Origin: Flavobacteriales bacterium
GTDB lineage: Bacteria; Bacteroidota; Bacteroidia; Flavobacteriales_F; PHOS-HE28
NCBI GenBank assembly: GCA_016721825.1
Contig: JADKHI010000002.1
Span: forward strand, 310,001-374,000
DNA length: 64,000 nucleotides
Direction: 5' to 3'
The notes under the pieces are model-generated. The model made no database searches and was not told the origin of the DNA. It saw nothing but the letters and a program-made list of their open reading frames with translations. Positions 10,455 through 18,373 of this stretch are shown piece by piece; the first letter of the stretch is position 1; each line of letters begins with the position of its first letter. The position numbers and the translations under genes are program-made.

Positions 10455-10682
10455 ATGACCACGAAGCGAGCGAACAAGCGGAAAGGCGGCACGAGTAAGC
10501 CCACAACGAACAAGTCGGGCGCTTCTCGCGCGGATCGCAAGGCCGACACCGCTGCTCGTGTGGCTGTGGCCTCTGTGAAAGCAGCGGCGATCACCAAGAC
10601 GGCCAACAAGGCCACGGAAGTGGCGAATGCATCGTCCAAGAAGAAGCCTGCGGCCAAGGCGGCTACCAAGGCGAAAGCCTAG
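10455..10682 (+). CDS. Lys/Ala-rich small basic protein (histone H1-like composition)
   Basis: A 75-residue protein composed almost entirely of Lys, Ala, Thr, Arg, Ser and Val, with no aromatic residues and no acidic stretch. It ends with PAAKAATKAKA, similar to the C-terminal tails of histone H1-like and HctA/AlgP-type proteins. It might bind DNA or RNA as a disordered polycation; this is inferred from composition only. A TAGCTTTC promoter-like box lies 16 nt before the ATG, supporting expression as a separate gene. The opposite-strand frame over the same region is an equally long Val/Ala-rich ORF, but that is expected for an alanine-rich gene. Confidence 0.55.
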   Translation: MTTKRANKRKGGTSKPTTNKSGASRADRKADTAARVAVASVKAAAITKTANKATEVANASSKKKPAAKAATKAKA

Positions 10683-10703
10683 AGGGTATGATAGAAGGAG
10701 GTT

Positions 10704-10736
10704 GGTGTTCACCCAATGAACACCGGCCGGTGTTCG
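10704..10736. repeat. Triple GGTGTTC repeat forming two alternative hairpins
   Basis: GGTGTTCA (10704-10711) can pair with TGAACACC (10717-10724). That same segment is also half of a perfect 18-bp palindrome, GAACACCGGCCGGTGTTC, at 10718-10735, so the two stems are mutually exclusive. The site lies between the small basic protein and the cytochrome c peroxidase gene, about 120 nt before the peroxidase start. It could be a terminator/attenuator or a dimeric regulator site. Confidence 0.5.
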
Positions 10737-10831
10737 TCCGAACGTACGATGGCCGTTAAGGGCAAGCCGAAGAGCTTTACTCTGAGGCTTCACGGTCGAT
10801 GGTGGAACCACGCTTGTGACGCTGGAAGACC

Positions 10832-10839
10832 TAGCTTCG
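10832..10839 (+). promoter_or_regulatory. -7 box TAGCTTCG
   Basis: Located 18 nt before ATG 10858. It lies downstream of a GTG at 10816, so it argues against that longer start for the peroxidase. Confidence 0.5.
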
Positions 10840-10857
10840 CGATACCAGGCGAGGCGC

Positions 10858-12027
10858 ATGCGCACAACCCCATCCCCCCAAAGCGTATGGTCGCGAAGGC
10901 ACCAATGGGCGAGGCGCTCGGCGCCGGTGGCCATCACCTTGGTGGTCGCTTTATTCGTGGGTTGTGCGAAGGATCCTGATGAGGGTACCCCGCAGCCGAT
11001 GCCCGCTCCACAGCTTCCTGCCACCCTGGCGAGCTACGCCTTGCCAACGCTTCCTGCGCATTTCAATAGCGCAGCGCTTCAAGCCTTCGAGAGCACCCCG
11101 TCCGACAACCCCATAACCGATGCCGGTGCCACATTGGGGCGAGTGCTCTTCTACGACAAGAACCTTTCGGCCACGCGGGCTGTCTCTTGCGGAAGCTGCC
11201 ACCACCAGGACCATGGCTTCGCCGACACGCGGAAGAAGAGCAAGGGCCACACGGGCCTGAGCACACGCCGCAACGCCTCACACATCGTGAACCAGTTCTA
11301 TACCCGCCGTCAGTTCTGGGACCTTCGCGCCAACACGTTGGAGGACCAAGTGCTCATGCCGCTTCAGGACACGGTGGAGATGGGCATGACCTTGGCGCAG
11401 GTGAACATGCGGGTCGAAGGGCTTCCTTATTACCCGCTCTTGTTCGAGGAGGCCTTCGGCGACAGCACGATCACCTCCGACCGGATAGCGCGTGCCGTGG
11501 CGCAGTTCGTCCGCTCCATAGTTTCGTACCGAACCCGCTTCGACGAAGGCGAGGCCAATGGATTCGTGGACTACACACCTATGGAACTGGCCGGAAAGGC
11601 GCTGTTCTTCAGTCAGGAGACGCGATGCAACCAATGCCACATGACGGCCAACTTCTTCACGCCGGGTTCCTTGAACAACGCGCTGGACGTGGATTACGCG
11701 GACAATGGGGTGGGGGAGCGTACCGGTGATCCTGCCGACAACGGAAAGTTCAAGGTGCCCAGCCTGCGCAACGTGGAAGTGACCGGTCCCTATATGCACG
11801 ATGGACGTTTCCTGACCTTGGAGGAAGTGGTGGAGCACTACAACAGTGGCCTGAAACCCCACGCGTACATCGATGACCGACTGACCACGGACATGACCAT
11901 TGGTGGAACGCCTTACCAGCTGGGGCTTACGACCTATGAGAAGCAGGCCTTGGTAGCCTTTCTTAAGACCTTGACCGATCTGCCTCTGATGGCCGATCCG
12001 CGGTTCTCGGATCCGTTCATGCCCTAG
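10858..12027 (+). CDS. Di-haem cytochrome c peroxidase family lipoprotein
   Basis: The 389-residue protein belongs to the bacterial di-haem cytochrome c peroxidase/MauG family. After an N-terminal hydrophobic signal ending LVVALFVGC (lipobox Cys about residue 36), there are two c-type haem sites, CGSCH at residues 111-115 and CNQCH at 257-261. A conserved P-S-L-R-N-V and G-P-Y-M-H-D-G-R-F region lies near 305-325. The enzyme reduces hydrogen peroxide with electrons from small cytochromes, or oxidises an unknown partner, in the periplasm. Start ATG 10858 is chosen because a TAGCTTCG box sits 18 nt upstream. The GTG at 10816 would add 14 residues. Confidence 0.92.
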   Translation: MRTTPSPQSVWSRRHQWARRSAPVAITLVVALFVGCAKDPDEGTPQPMPAPQLPATLASYALPTLPAHFNSAALQAFESTPSDNPITDAGATLGRVLFYDKNLSATRAVSCGSCHHQDHGFADTRKKSKGHTGLSTRRNASHIVNQFYTRRQFWDLRANTLEDQVLMPLQDTVEMGMTLAQVNMRVEGLPYYPLLFEEAFGDSTITSDRIARAVAQFVRSIVSYRTRFDEGEANGFVDYTPMELAGKALFFSQETRCNQCHMTANFFTPGSLNNALDVDYADNGVGERTGDPADNGKFKVPSLRNVEVTGPYMHDGRFLTLEEVVEHYNSGLKPHAYIDDRLTTDMTIGGTPYQLGLTTYEKQALVAFLKTLTDLPLMADPRFSDPFMP

Positions 12028-12045
12028 GTCGTAAGCCTGATCTCC

Positions 12046-13470
12046 TTAACTCCGAGCCGCCACGAAGTGGCTCACATTACTACCATCGGAGGCCCGCAAG
12101 CCTCGGAAGGTGAGGGATGAAAGCACGGTGAACAAGCCGAGCACAACGAACGCCAAATGGAGCCCTTCGATGTAGGCCGCGGTCTCGGATTGGGAGACCT
12201 CCTTAAGGAATAAGGCAGCGACCAGGGAGGCGGAAGCCACGCCGAAGCTGAGCGCCATCTGTTGGGCGGTGCTGGAGATGCTTGTGGCCTTGCTGGCGTC
12301 CGTATCCTTCACGTCAGCGAAGGTGAGCGAGTTCATGCAGGTGAACTGGAGCGAGGAGAAGATGCCCTGTGAAAGGCTCAACAAGCCGATCAGCCAGAAC
12401 GGGCTTCCGATCCCGATGAAGTGGAAAGCCGCGATGTTGAGGCCGAGCAACACGGTGTTCCACACCAGGACCGTCCGATGTCCGAAACGCTTCAGCAGCG
12501 CGCCGCTCATGATCTTCATACCGATGGCGCCGAGGGCGAGCGGCGTGGTGAGGAGACCGGCCTCGAGGGGCGAATAGCCAAGCCCGATCTGGTAGAGCAA
12601 GGGCAGAAGGAAAGGCATGCCACCCACACCGAGACGTGTGATGAACCCGCCGATCACCGAGACGCGGAAAGTGCGCAGCAGGAACACTTCCATGTGCAGC
12701 AGCGGATGCGGGGCGCGACGGGAGTGAATGCCGTACGCCACCAGCAGCACAATGGACGTCAGCAGCATGATGGTGATCTCCGTGGGCGGCCAGGTGTGCT
12801 CGCCGAACACCTCGAGCACGTAGGACAATAGCGCGATCCCGGCACCAAAGAGGAGCATGCCCAAGCCATCGAGCGGCGCAACACCGCGATCCACGTGATC
12901 GGGCATGTACCGCCTGATCATCCACCAGCCCACGATGCCGATGGGCAGGTTCACGAAGAAAATGGTCTGCCAAGGCAACCAATGCACCATGAAGCCACCG
13001 ATGAACGGCCCCAGGAGCGGAGCGATCAGTGCCGGGATCACCACGAAGTTCATCATGGCCAACATCTGTGACCGGGGGTAAGCACGGATCAGTGCGATGC
13101 GGCCCACGGGCGTCATCATGGCCCCACCGACGCCTTGCAGGAATCGTGAGGCCACGAGCATCGGCAGGTTCTGGGAGAGGCCGCACAACAGCGACCCGAT
13201 CGTGAATAGGGCCACCGCCATCCGGAAGATCCGTCGCGTGCCATAGCGGTCCGCCATCCAGCCACTGATCGGGATGAACACGGCAAGGGCAAGGGTGTAG
13301 GTGGTGAGCACGGCCTTCAAGCTCAACGCTGAAGTGCCAAGGTCCTCGGCAATGGTGGGCACCGCGGTGTTCAGGATGGAGATATCCAGGTTCTCCATGA
13401 ACAGACCTACGGCGACCAACCAAGGCAGCACGCGCAAGTTGCGCTGATCAGGTATGGCGGTGGTGCTCAT
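12046..13470 (-). CDS. MFS drug/proton antiporter, DHA2 (EmrB/QacA-like) family
   Basis: A 474-residue inner-membrane transporter with about 14 hydrophobic segments. It carries the DHA2-family motifs: ENLDISILNTAVPTIAEDL in helix 1 (the acidic residue and N-T-A-x-P), G-W-M-A-D-R-Y-G-T-R-R in the loop between helices 2 and 3 (motif A), and LQGVGGAMMTPVGR (motif C-like). These pumps export drugs, dyes or metabolites in exchange for protons. Substrate cannot be predicted. ATG 13470 (MSTTAIP) is preferred; an upstream ATG at 13488 adds six residues. It converges with the peroxidase gene over an 18-nt gap. Confidence 0.9.
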   Translation of the reverse strand: MSTTAIPDQRNLRVLPWLVAVGLFMENLDISILNTAVPTIAEDLGTSALSLKAVLTTYTLALAVFIPISGWMADRYGTRRIFRMAVALFTIGSLLCGLSQNLPMLVASRFLQGVGGAMMTPVGRIALIRAYPRSQMLAMMNFVVIPALIAPLLGPFIGGFMVHWLPWQTIFFVNLPIGIVGWWMIRRYMPDHVDRGVAPLDGLGMLLFGAGIALLSYVLEVFGEHTWPPTEITIMLLTSIVLLVAYGIHSRRAPHPLLHMEVFLLRTFRVSVIGGFITRLGVGGMPFLLPLLYQIGLGYSPLEAGLLTTPLALGAIGMKIMSGALLKRFGHRTVLVWNTVLLGLNIAAFHFIGIGSPFWLIGLLSLSQGIFSSLQFTCMNSLTFADVKDTDASKATSISSTAQQMALSFGVASASLVAALFLKEVSQSETAAYIEGLHLAFVVLGLFTVLSSLTFRGLRASDGSNVSHFVAARS

Positions 13471-13515
13471 GCGGTAGGTGCGCTCCAAGTGGTCCTTCTT
13501 GGAAAAAGCACCCGA

Positions 13516-14025
13516 TCATTCGTCCGCGTCGTCATCCCCCAGGAACGTGTTCGGGTCGAACGGATCATCGTCGTCCAGGTCCTTGTCGAAGGGACCTACC
13601 CCAGGAGGGTTGAAGAGCCCCCAACGGTCAATGATGTAGTTCTCACGATCGAACCCCGCCACCCAGTCGATGAAGAGCAGGCGGAACTCCTCCACTTCAG
13701 CACGGAGCAGGTTGAAATAGCGGGGCTCGTTCCATCCGTAGATCTCCAGGCCCCGCAAGCCTACCACCAGGTCGCGGGCCGCCTTGCGGATAATGGAGGC
13801 GTTCTCCATGCGCAGGTCGTAGAGTGCCACGCCCTCCGCTGCGGCGATCTTGGCGGGGATCATCATCGCATCCGCCATCATCTGGTTGCTCTGCTCCTTG
13901 AGCATCTCCCCTTCGTCGCCTTCCACCTGCGGGGCAGCATCGACCAGAGAACTTACCACATGAAAGATCTCCATGGCCTTCTTGTAGATGGGAAGGTCGC
14001 GTGGGTTGGTCCTGTCTTCGCGCAT
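13516..14025 (-). CDS. Conserved hypothetical protein, helical
   Basis: A 169-residue cytosolic protein that is almost all helix. It opens with LPIYKKAMEIFHVVSSLVDA, which resembles the first helix of the small four-helix-bundle family found in 23S rRNA intervening sequences and the Avd-like proteins. A conserved-looking W-N-E-P-R-Y-F-N-L-L-R-A-E-V-E-E-F-R-L-L-F region follows, and the tail is very acidic (D-rich). Function unknown. ATG 14025 is chosen because a TATCTTCC box (14049-14056 on this strand) lies 23 nt upstream and would otherwise be inside the gene; 14067 is the alternative start. Confidence 0.65.
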   Translation of the reverse strand: MREDRTNPRDLPIYKKAMEIFHVVSSLVDAAPQVEGDEGEMLKEQSNQMMADAMMIPAKIAAAEGVALYDLRMENASIIRKAARDLVVGLRGLEIYGWNEPRYFNLLRAEVEEFRLLFIDWVAGFDRENYIIDRWGLFNPPGVGPFDKDLDDDDPFDPNTFLGDDDADE

Positions 14026-14048
14026 GGCACTGCGTACGTGGTGTGCCG

Positions 14049-14056
14049 GGAAGATA
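14049..14056 (-). promoter_or_regulatory. -7 box TATCTTCC
   Basis: Reverse-strand box 23 nt before the ATG at 14025. It decides against the longer start at 14067. Confidence 0.45.
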
Positions 14057-14073
14057 GCGGCCGCCACCCAAGT

Positions 14074-14508
14074 TCATTGCACCTCAACGACCTGGGGAAG
14101 TTCCTCACCGGTCCTCAACCAATGCTGTGCCTCCTCGGGACTGCGGAAGAAGCGGATGGGGAAGGGGACAGTGCCCTGCACGGCCTCCACCACGCGCTCC
14201 AGCGTGCTGCGGTTGAAGAAGTCCGAGCTCTGCACAATGGCGGCGCGCTTCAGGGTGGTGCGACCCATGCGGGGACACCAGCTTTGGATCAGCCACAGCT
14301 CATCGTCGTGGAGGATGACACCCCGGCGGCGTTGGTCGGTGAGGAAGTAGCTGAGCTTGTGGTCCGTGATCCACTGTACCGCCAGATCGAGCGTGCACCG
14401 ATAGGTGCCACTGGGCGCGAAGTTCTTCCACGTCACGCTCAGAAGCCCGTTCTCCGGATCGGCTGAGACATTCACGTATGGCGCATCCTGAACGTACCGC
14501 GCTTCCAT
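14074..14508 (-). CDS. Hypothetical protein, STAS/SpoIIAA-like candidate
   Basis: A 144-residue cytosolic protein. The layout (N-terminal strands, then LDLAVQWITDHKLSYFLTDQ, a W-L-I-Q-S-W-C-P segment, and a C-terminal FFRSPEEAQHWLRTG ending) resembles the SpoIIAA-like/STAS-fold proteins common in Bacteroidota. Their closing F-x-S-x-E-E-A-x-x-W-L motif is the best clue. No catalytic residues are recognisable. A TAGCTTCA box lies 4 nt before the ATG. The name is a fold-level guess only. Confidence 0.6.
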   Translation of the reverse strand: MEARYVQDAPYVNVSADPENGLLSVTWKNFAPSGTYRCTLDLAVQWITDHKLSYFLTDQRRRGVILHDDELWLIQSWCPRMGRTTLKRAAIVQSSDFFNRSTLERVVEAVQGTVPFPIRFFRSPEEAQHWLRTGEELPQVVEVQ

Positions 14509-14512
14509 GCAT

Positions 14513-14520
14513 TGAAGCTA
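14513..14520 (-). promoter_or_regulatory. -7-like box TAGCTTCA
   Basis: Ends 4 nt before the ATG at 14508, so any transcript started here would be essentially leaderless. Last base differs from the consensus. Confidence 0.35.
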
Positions 14521-14654
14521 ACACGGGAACGGCCTCTTTCCACCGGCTCATCCCTTTGGTCGATGCGATGGCCGTAGACCGGAACAGTATTTTTTCTGAA
14601 GGGGGTGGGGGTATTCCGGCCGGTCCTTGTCATTGGGTCAACAACACGATCATC

Positions 14655-15323
14655 ATGACCTTCGATCTTTTCCGTCCCGTCGCCCTTGGCGCTCTCTTCA
14701 CGCTTTCCGCAGCGCTTCATGCCCAAACCACCGAGGAGCAGCCCATGCGCACGCTCTTCGGCTCCGACCATGATCTCCATTCCGGAGGGTGGGGCGCACC
14801 CACGGCCGCTTACACCCGGATCATGGATCAGGATGCCATGCTTGTGGGCCTGCGGGGTGGATGGATCATCGACCACCGCTTCACGCTCGGCATCGCGGGC
14901 TATGGTCTGGTAACGCCGGTGAACAACGCGAACTACGATGCCCACCTGATCGCCGATGGCCTCACCCCGCAGCAGAAGAGCCGCTTCCAGACCGGTTATG
15001 GCGGACTGTTGTTGGAACCCATCATCGCCTACCGGAGCCCGATCCACATCAGCCTGCCGATCCTCATTGGGGCAGGTGGTTGCGGCTACCAGACCTTCAC
15101 CGGGCTACCACAGGACTTCGACCCCTATTCCTACCACGACGACTTCCAGGCCTTCTTCGTGCTGGAACCCGGCATCGACCTGGAAATGAACCTGGTGAAG
15201 CTGGTGAAACTGGGGCTCGGGGCTTCGTACCGCTACACCTCGGACGTTACGCTGCCGGGTACGCCGAAGAACGCGATGGAAGGATTCAACGCTTCACTGA
15301 GCATCAAGGTGGGCGTGTTCTGA
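14655..15323 (+). CDS. Probable outer-membrane beta-barrel protein
   Basis: This 222-residue protein has a signal peptide (residues 1-23, ending AALHAQ). The mature part has alternating hydrophobic and polar residues with many aromatic residues at strand ends, for example AMLVGLRGGWIIDHRFTLGI, ISLPILIGAGGCGYQT, LGLGASYRYTSDV and LSIKVGVF at the C-terminus. The last residue is Phe, as is usual for outer-membrane barrels. It resembles the generic outer membrane beta-barrel proteins of Bacteroidota. Role and ligand are unknown. ATG 14655 directly precedes the signal peptide. Confidence 0.7.
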   Translation: MTFDLFRPVALGALFTLSAALHAQTTEEQPMRTLFGSDHDLHSGGWGAPTAAYTRIMDQDAMLVGLRGGWIIDHRFTLGIAGYGLVTPVNNANYDAHLIADGLTPQQKSRFQTGYGGLLLEPIIAYRSPIHISLPILIGAGGCGYQTFTGLPQDFDPYSYHDDFQAFFVLEPGIDLEMNLVKLVKLGLGASYRYTSDVTLPGTPKNAMEGFNASLSIKVGVF

Positions 15324-15359
15324 GAACACAGTGGTCCATCGAGCAAGGGCTAGGCGAAG

Positions 15360-15367
15360 TAGCTTGG
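15360..15367 (+). promoter_or_regulatory. -7 box TAGCTTGG
   Basis: Located 19 nt before the ATG of the GH18 gene. Confidence 0.4.
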
Positions 15368-15386
15368 CCCTCGCTGTTCCAGACCC

Positions 15387-16490
15387 ATGCACCTTCGCTC
15401 TTCCGCGTTCGCTCTTCCGCTTTTCCTGCTCTCCTCCTTAGCGCTCGCACAGACCGCTGCGTCGACCATCGAGCCACCGGCGCTGATCGGTTATTACTCG
15501 GGCGATGGGCACGACCTCGAAAGCCGCCGCATCGACCAGCTGACGCACGTGATCTGGTGTTTCGGGCATCTTGAAGGCGACAGCATGGTGGTGCCTCCTT
15601 CGCAGGAGAAGGTGATCCGGAAGATGGTCGGGCTAAAGCGGCAACACCCCTCATTGAAGATCCTGCTTTCGCTCGGGGGCTGGGGCAATTGTCCGACCTG
15701 TTCGGAGGTCTTCAGTCGTGACGAAGGGCGCAGGCGCTTCGCGGAAAGCGTACGGAAGCTGTTGAAACGCACCTGGACCGACGGCATCGATCTGGACTGG
15801 GAGTATCCCGCCGTGCAAGGGCCGCAAGGACACCGCTTCGCCCCGGAGGACCGTCGGAATTTCACACTCCTCGTGCAGGAACTAAGGGATGCAGTGGGGC
15901 CGAAGGCCGAGATCAGCTTCGCCGTGGGAGGTACGGACGAGTGCATTCTGAAGGGCTTTGAATGGGACAGTGTGATGGTGCAGGTGGACCGGGTCCATGT
16001 TATGAGCTACGACCTTGTTCATGGTTTCAGCACGCGTACCGGGCATCACACGGCCTTGTTCCCGGTGAAGGAGCAATCGCTTTCCGCGGACCGCGCGGTA
16101 GAGGTGCTCGACTCGTTGCACGTACCCAGGAGCAAGGTGGTGATCGGTGCGGCGTTCTATGCGCGCTTCTGGAAGGACGTTGCAGCGAAGGACAATGGCC
16201 TCTTCCAACCCGGCGTGTTCAGTCATACCCGCACCATCAGTGCAATGGATACGGTGGTCACCGAAGCGAAGGGTTGGCGGTTGCTGCGCGACGATAAGGC
16301 CCAATCTCCCTACGCCTACCGTTCAGCCTCCAAGGAGTTCGTGACCTACGATGATGCGCAGAGCGTGGCCGCCAAGGCACGGTACGTCCGCACACAGGGG
16401 CTTGGTGGCATCATGTTCTGGCAGCTCGCGGATGACAAGCGCAAGGATGGCTTGCTGCAGGCCATTCATGATGCATTGCGATCACCTTGA
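15387..16490 (+). CDS. Glycoside hydrolase family 18 (chitinase-like)
   Basis: A 367-residue secreted enzyme with a signal peptide (residues 1-22, ending LALAQ). The GH18 barrel motif DGIDLDWEYP spans residues 132-141, giving the full DxxDxDxE with Glu139 as the catalytic acid. Preceding strand motifs (HVIWCFGHL, KILLSLGGW) and the late VHVMSYDLVHGF and GGIMFWQLADD segments are also standard for the family. Members cleave chitin or other GlcNAc-containing polymers through a substrate-assisted mechanism. No carbohydrate-binding module is present. The stop overlaps the following open frame, and the next gene starts 24 nt downstream. Confidence 0.92.
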   Translation: MHLRSSAFALPLFLLSSLALAQTAASTIEPPALIGYYSGDGHDLESRRIDQLTHVIWCFGHLEGDSMVVPPSQEKVIRKMVGLKRQHPSLKILLSLGGWGNCPTCSEVFSRDEGRRRFAESVRKLLKRTWTDGIDLDWEYPAVQGPQGHRFAPEDRRNFTLLVQELRDAVGPKAEISFAVGGTDECILKGFEWDSVMVQVDRVHVMSYDLVHGFSTRTGHHTALFPVKEQSLSADRAVEVLDSLHVPRSKVVIGAAFYARFWKDVAAKDNGLFQPGVFSHTRTISAMDTVVTEAKGWRLLRDDKAQSPYAYRSASKEFVTYDDAQSVAAKARYVRTQGLGGIMFWQLADDKRKDGLLQAIHDALRSP

Positions 16491-16513
16491 AGCCGTCGCA
16501 CGACCTTCGCACC

Positions 16514-17554
16514 ATGGAGCCGGAACACATCCAACGCAAGAAACCGATGTACCCAGTGAGCGCGGCGCTGAACACCTACCTGGAACAGCACTCGCGCAAG
16601 GTCAGCTTACCCATCGACTATACCGAGCTGCTGCGTTTCGATGGGCTGATCCCCAAATTGGATGACAACGGCAAGGAGACCTTGTGGAACACCGTGCTGC
16701 TGCGTCCCTCGGACCAGGAGGACCTCCACGCCCGGCTTGTTGAGGTGTACCAGCTGTTGATCGCCGACGGCCGTCCGATCGACTACCTGAAGGTGGCGAG
16801 CATCGATTACTGCATCTACGGCAACAGCCAACCCTTCCGGATCAAGATCCTGAACCAGATCAACGACAACCACGACTACTACTACATCAAGAAGGCCGAC
16901 GCAAGCCGTGTCTATGGGCTGGAACTGGAACACCTGCTGAGCCCGAACCGCATCAACTACATGTACGGCGAAGGCACCTTGGTGGAGGAGCACATCATCG
17001 GGGTGCCAGGGGATGACTTCATTGCTGCGCCTCAGCACTTCGGGGGCAACCTGAACGCCGTACGCTTAAGCAAGGAGTTCGTGAAGTTCAACGAACGTTG
17101 CTTCGTGCGGCTGCTGGGCGACATGCGCGCTTACAACTTCGTGGTGGATGTGATCCAGGACTTCGACAAGGTGCAGTACCGTATCCGCAGCATCGACTTC
17201 GACCAACAGTGCTATGAGGGCAGGCACCGCATCTACCTGCCACAATTCTTCAAGGAGAACAAGCCTTATGTGGAGCTCGCCAGCACCACGATCGGGCTGG
17301 AGACCGCACAGCAATACGCCAATGAGGAGCGAGCATTATTGCGGAAACGCTACCGTCTGTCGCAGGACCAACTGGATCAACTCTTCGATGTGATGCGCGG
17401 TGATACCATCAGCACTCCGGAACATGTGGCCTTGTTAGCGGCGGAGCTGGCCGAAGTACATGGACTTCCGGCCCTGCGTGAGTGTGGTACCATGGGCGAA
17501 CTGCTTCACCAGCACCTGCGAGCGCGCCTGGAGCTGGATCGCGTCAGCGGCTGA
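16514..17554 (+). CDS. Conserved Bacteroidota protein with kinase-like catalytic motifs
   Basis: A 346-residue cytosolic protein that I know only as a conserved hypothetical. Its middle and C-terminal parts fit a protein-kinase-like/aminoglycoside-phosphotransferase fold: a Lys strand (YYYIKKADAS, about 117-126), an E-bearing helix (YGLELEHLL), a hinge-like TLVEEHIIGVPGDDF, then LLGDMRAYNFVVDV (D and N spaced as in the D-x4-N catalytic loop) and RIRSIDFDQQCYEG (the metal-binding Asp strand). A kinase, AMPylase or phosphotransferase activity is inferred; the substrate is unknown. ATG 16514 is chosen over 16487, which overlaps the GH18 stop. Confidence 0.75.
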   Translation: MEPEHIQRKKPMYPVSAALNTYLEQHSRKVSLPIDYTELLRFDGLIPKLDDNGKETLWNTVLLRPSDQEDLHARLVEVYQLLIADGRPIDYLKVASIDYCIYGNSQPFRIKILNQINDNHDYYYIKKADASRVYGLELEHLLSPNRINYMYGEGTLVEEHIIGVPGDDFIAAPQHFGGNLNAVRLSKEFVKFNERCFVRLLGDMRAYNFVVDVIQDFDKVQYRIRSIDFDQQCYEGRHRIYLPQFFKENKPYVELASTTIGLETAQQYANEERALLRKRYRLSQDQLDQLFDVMRGDTISTPEHVALLAAELAEVHGLPALRECGTMGELLHQHLRARLELDRVSG

Positions 17555-17638
17555 TCTCTGTTCACGAACTTTCGAAGGAACTGTGCGTTGAAGGCCCCGG
17601 GCCGCCGTGTCAACAACTCCCCGGATGGCCCGGACCGT

Positions 17639-18349
17639 ATGCGTGCGCTGATCTTCCTACTTGCTTGTTCGCCTTTGGCGCTGCTGGCCCAAAGCCTCGA
17701 CTATCGCTGGCCCAACCAGCCCTGTGCCCAGGTGTTGAGCTGCGACACCGGATGCACGGCCTGTAACCTGCCCGATGGCAGCAGCGCAGTGTTGCTCGGC
17801 ACCAACATGGGCGCAGTGGGCGTTGATGTGTGTCCGCACCCGGTGGAAGTGGGGGACAACGCCCTGTTCACCTTCGGCTGGCCCGCGATCGCGGACAACG
17901 ACCACAAGCTGCTGATCTCCGGTTTGGCCTTTCAGCCATTGCATATTGACAGTGTGATCGTGTGGCACCGGGCAGGCAGCGACGGTCCCGAGAGGCTTCG
18001 CGTCAGCATCTCCATCAACAACGCCGCTCCCGTACTCGTCTCCGACTGCTACGTGGAAGCGACCTTCACAGAGGCCACCTTCACGGATGTGGGTGTGGTG
18101 GCGATCTCGGAGGGCAATGTGAGCGGCATGTTCCAGCTCGAACTGCAAGCCTACCAAGGCGCCGGCGGAAGCTGGGATGTGGATGAAGTGCGGATCGTGA
18201 CAACGCCAGCCACGTCGACCGGTATCTCGGAGCTCGGTGCTCCCCGGTACAGCAATGCCCCCCGCTACGACATGCTGGGTCGTCCGGCGCCACGCACCGA
18301 TGCTGATGGCGTCTTCATCGACCGTTTCAAGAGGATACGGGTGCAGTAG
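17639..18349 (+). CDS. Secreted hypothetical protein, Cys-rich N-terminus
   Basis: A 236-residue exported protein. ATG 17639 starts a signal peptide (MRALIFLLACSPLALLAQ). The mature start carries Cys-rich segments (PCAQVLSCDTGCTACNLPDG), a feature I recall in other Bacteroidota surface proteins. A beta-rich central domain follows (residues 60-190). The last 25 residues, Y-D-M-L-G-R-P and then VFIDRFKRIRVQ, resemble a shortened T9SS type A sorting tail, whose usual form is D-x-x-G-R followed by a final K-x-V strand. Function unknown. An upstream GTG or TTG start is possible but would precede the signal sequence. Confidence 0.7.
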   Translation: MRALIFLLACSPLALLAQSLDYRWPNQPCAQVLSCDTGCTACNLPDGSSAVLLGTNMGAVGVDVCPHPVEVGDNALFTFGWPAIADNDHKLLISGLAFQPLHIDSVIVWHRAGSDGPERLRVSISINNAAPVLVSDCYVEATFTEATFTDVGVVAISEGNVSGMFQLELQAYQGAGGSWDVDEVRIVTTPATSTGISELGAPRYSNAPRYDMLGRPAPRTDADGVFIDRFKRIRVQ

Positions 18350-18373
18350 GTCCCCTTCCGATCCGCGCGACCA

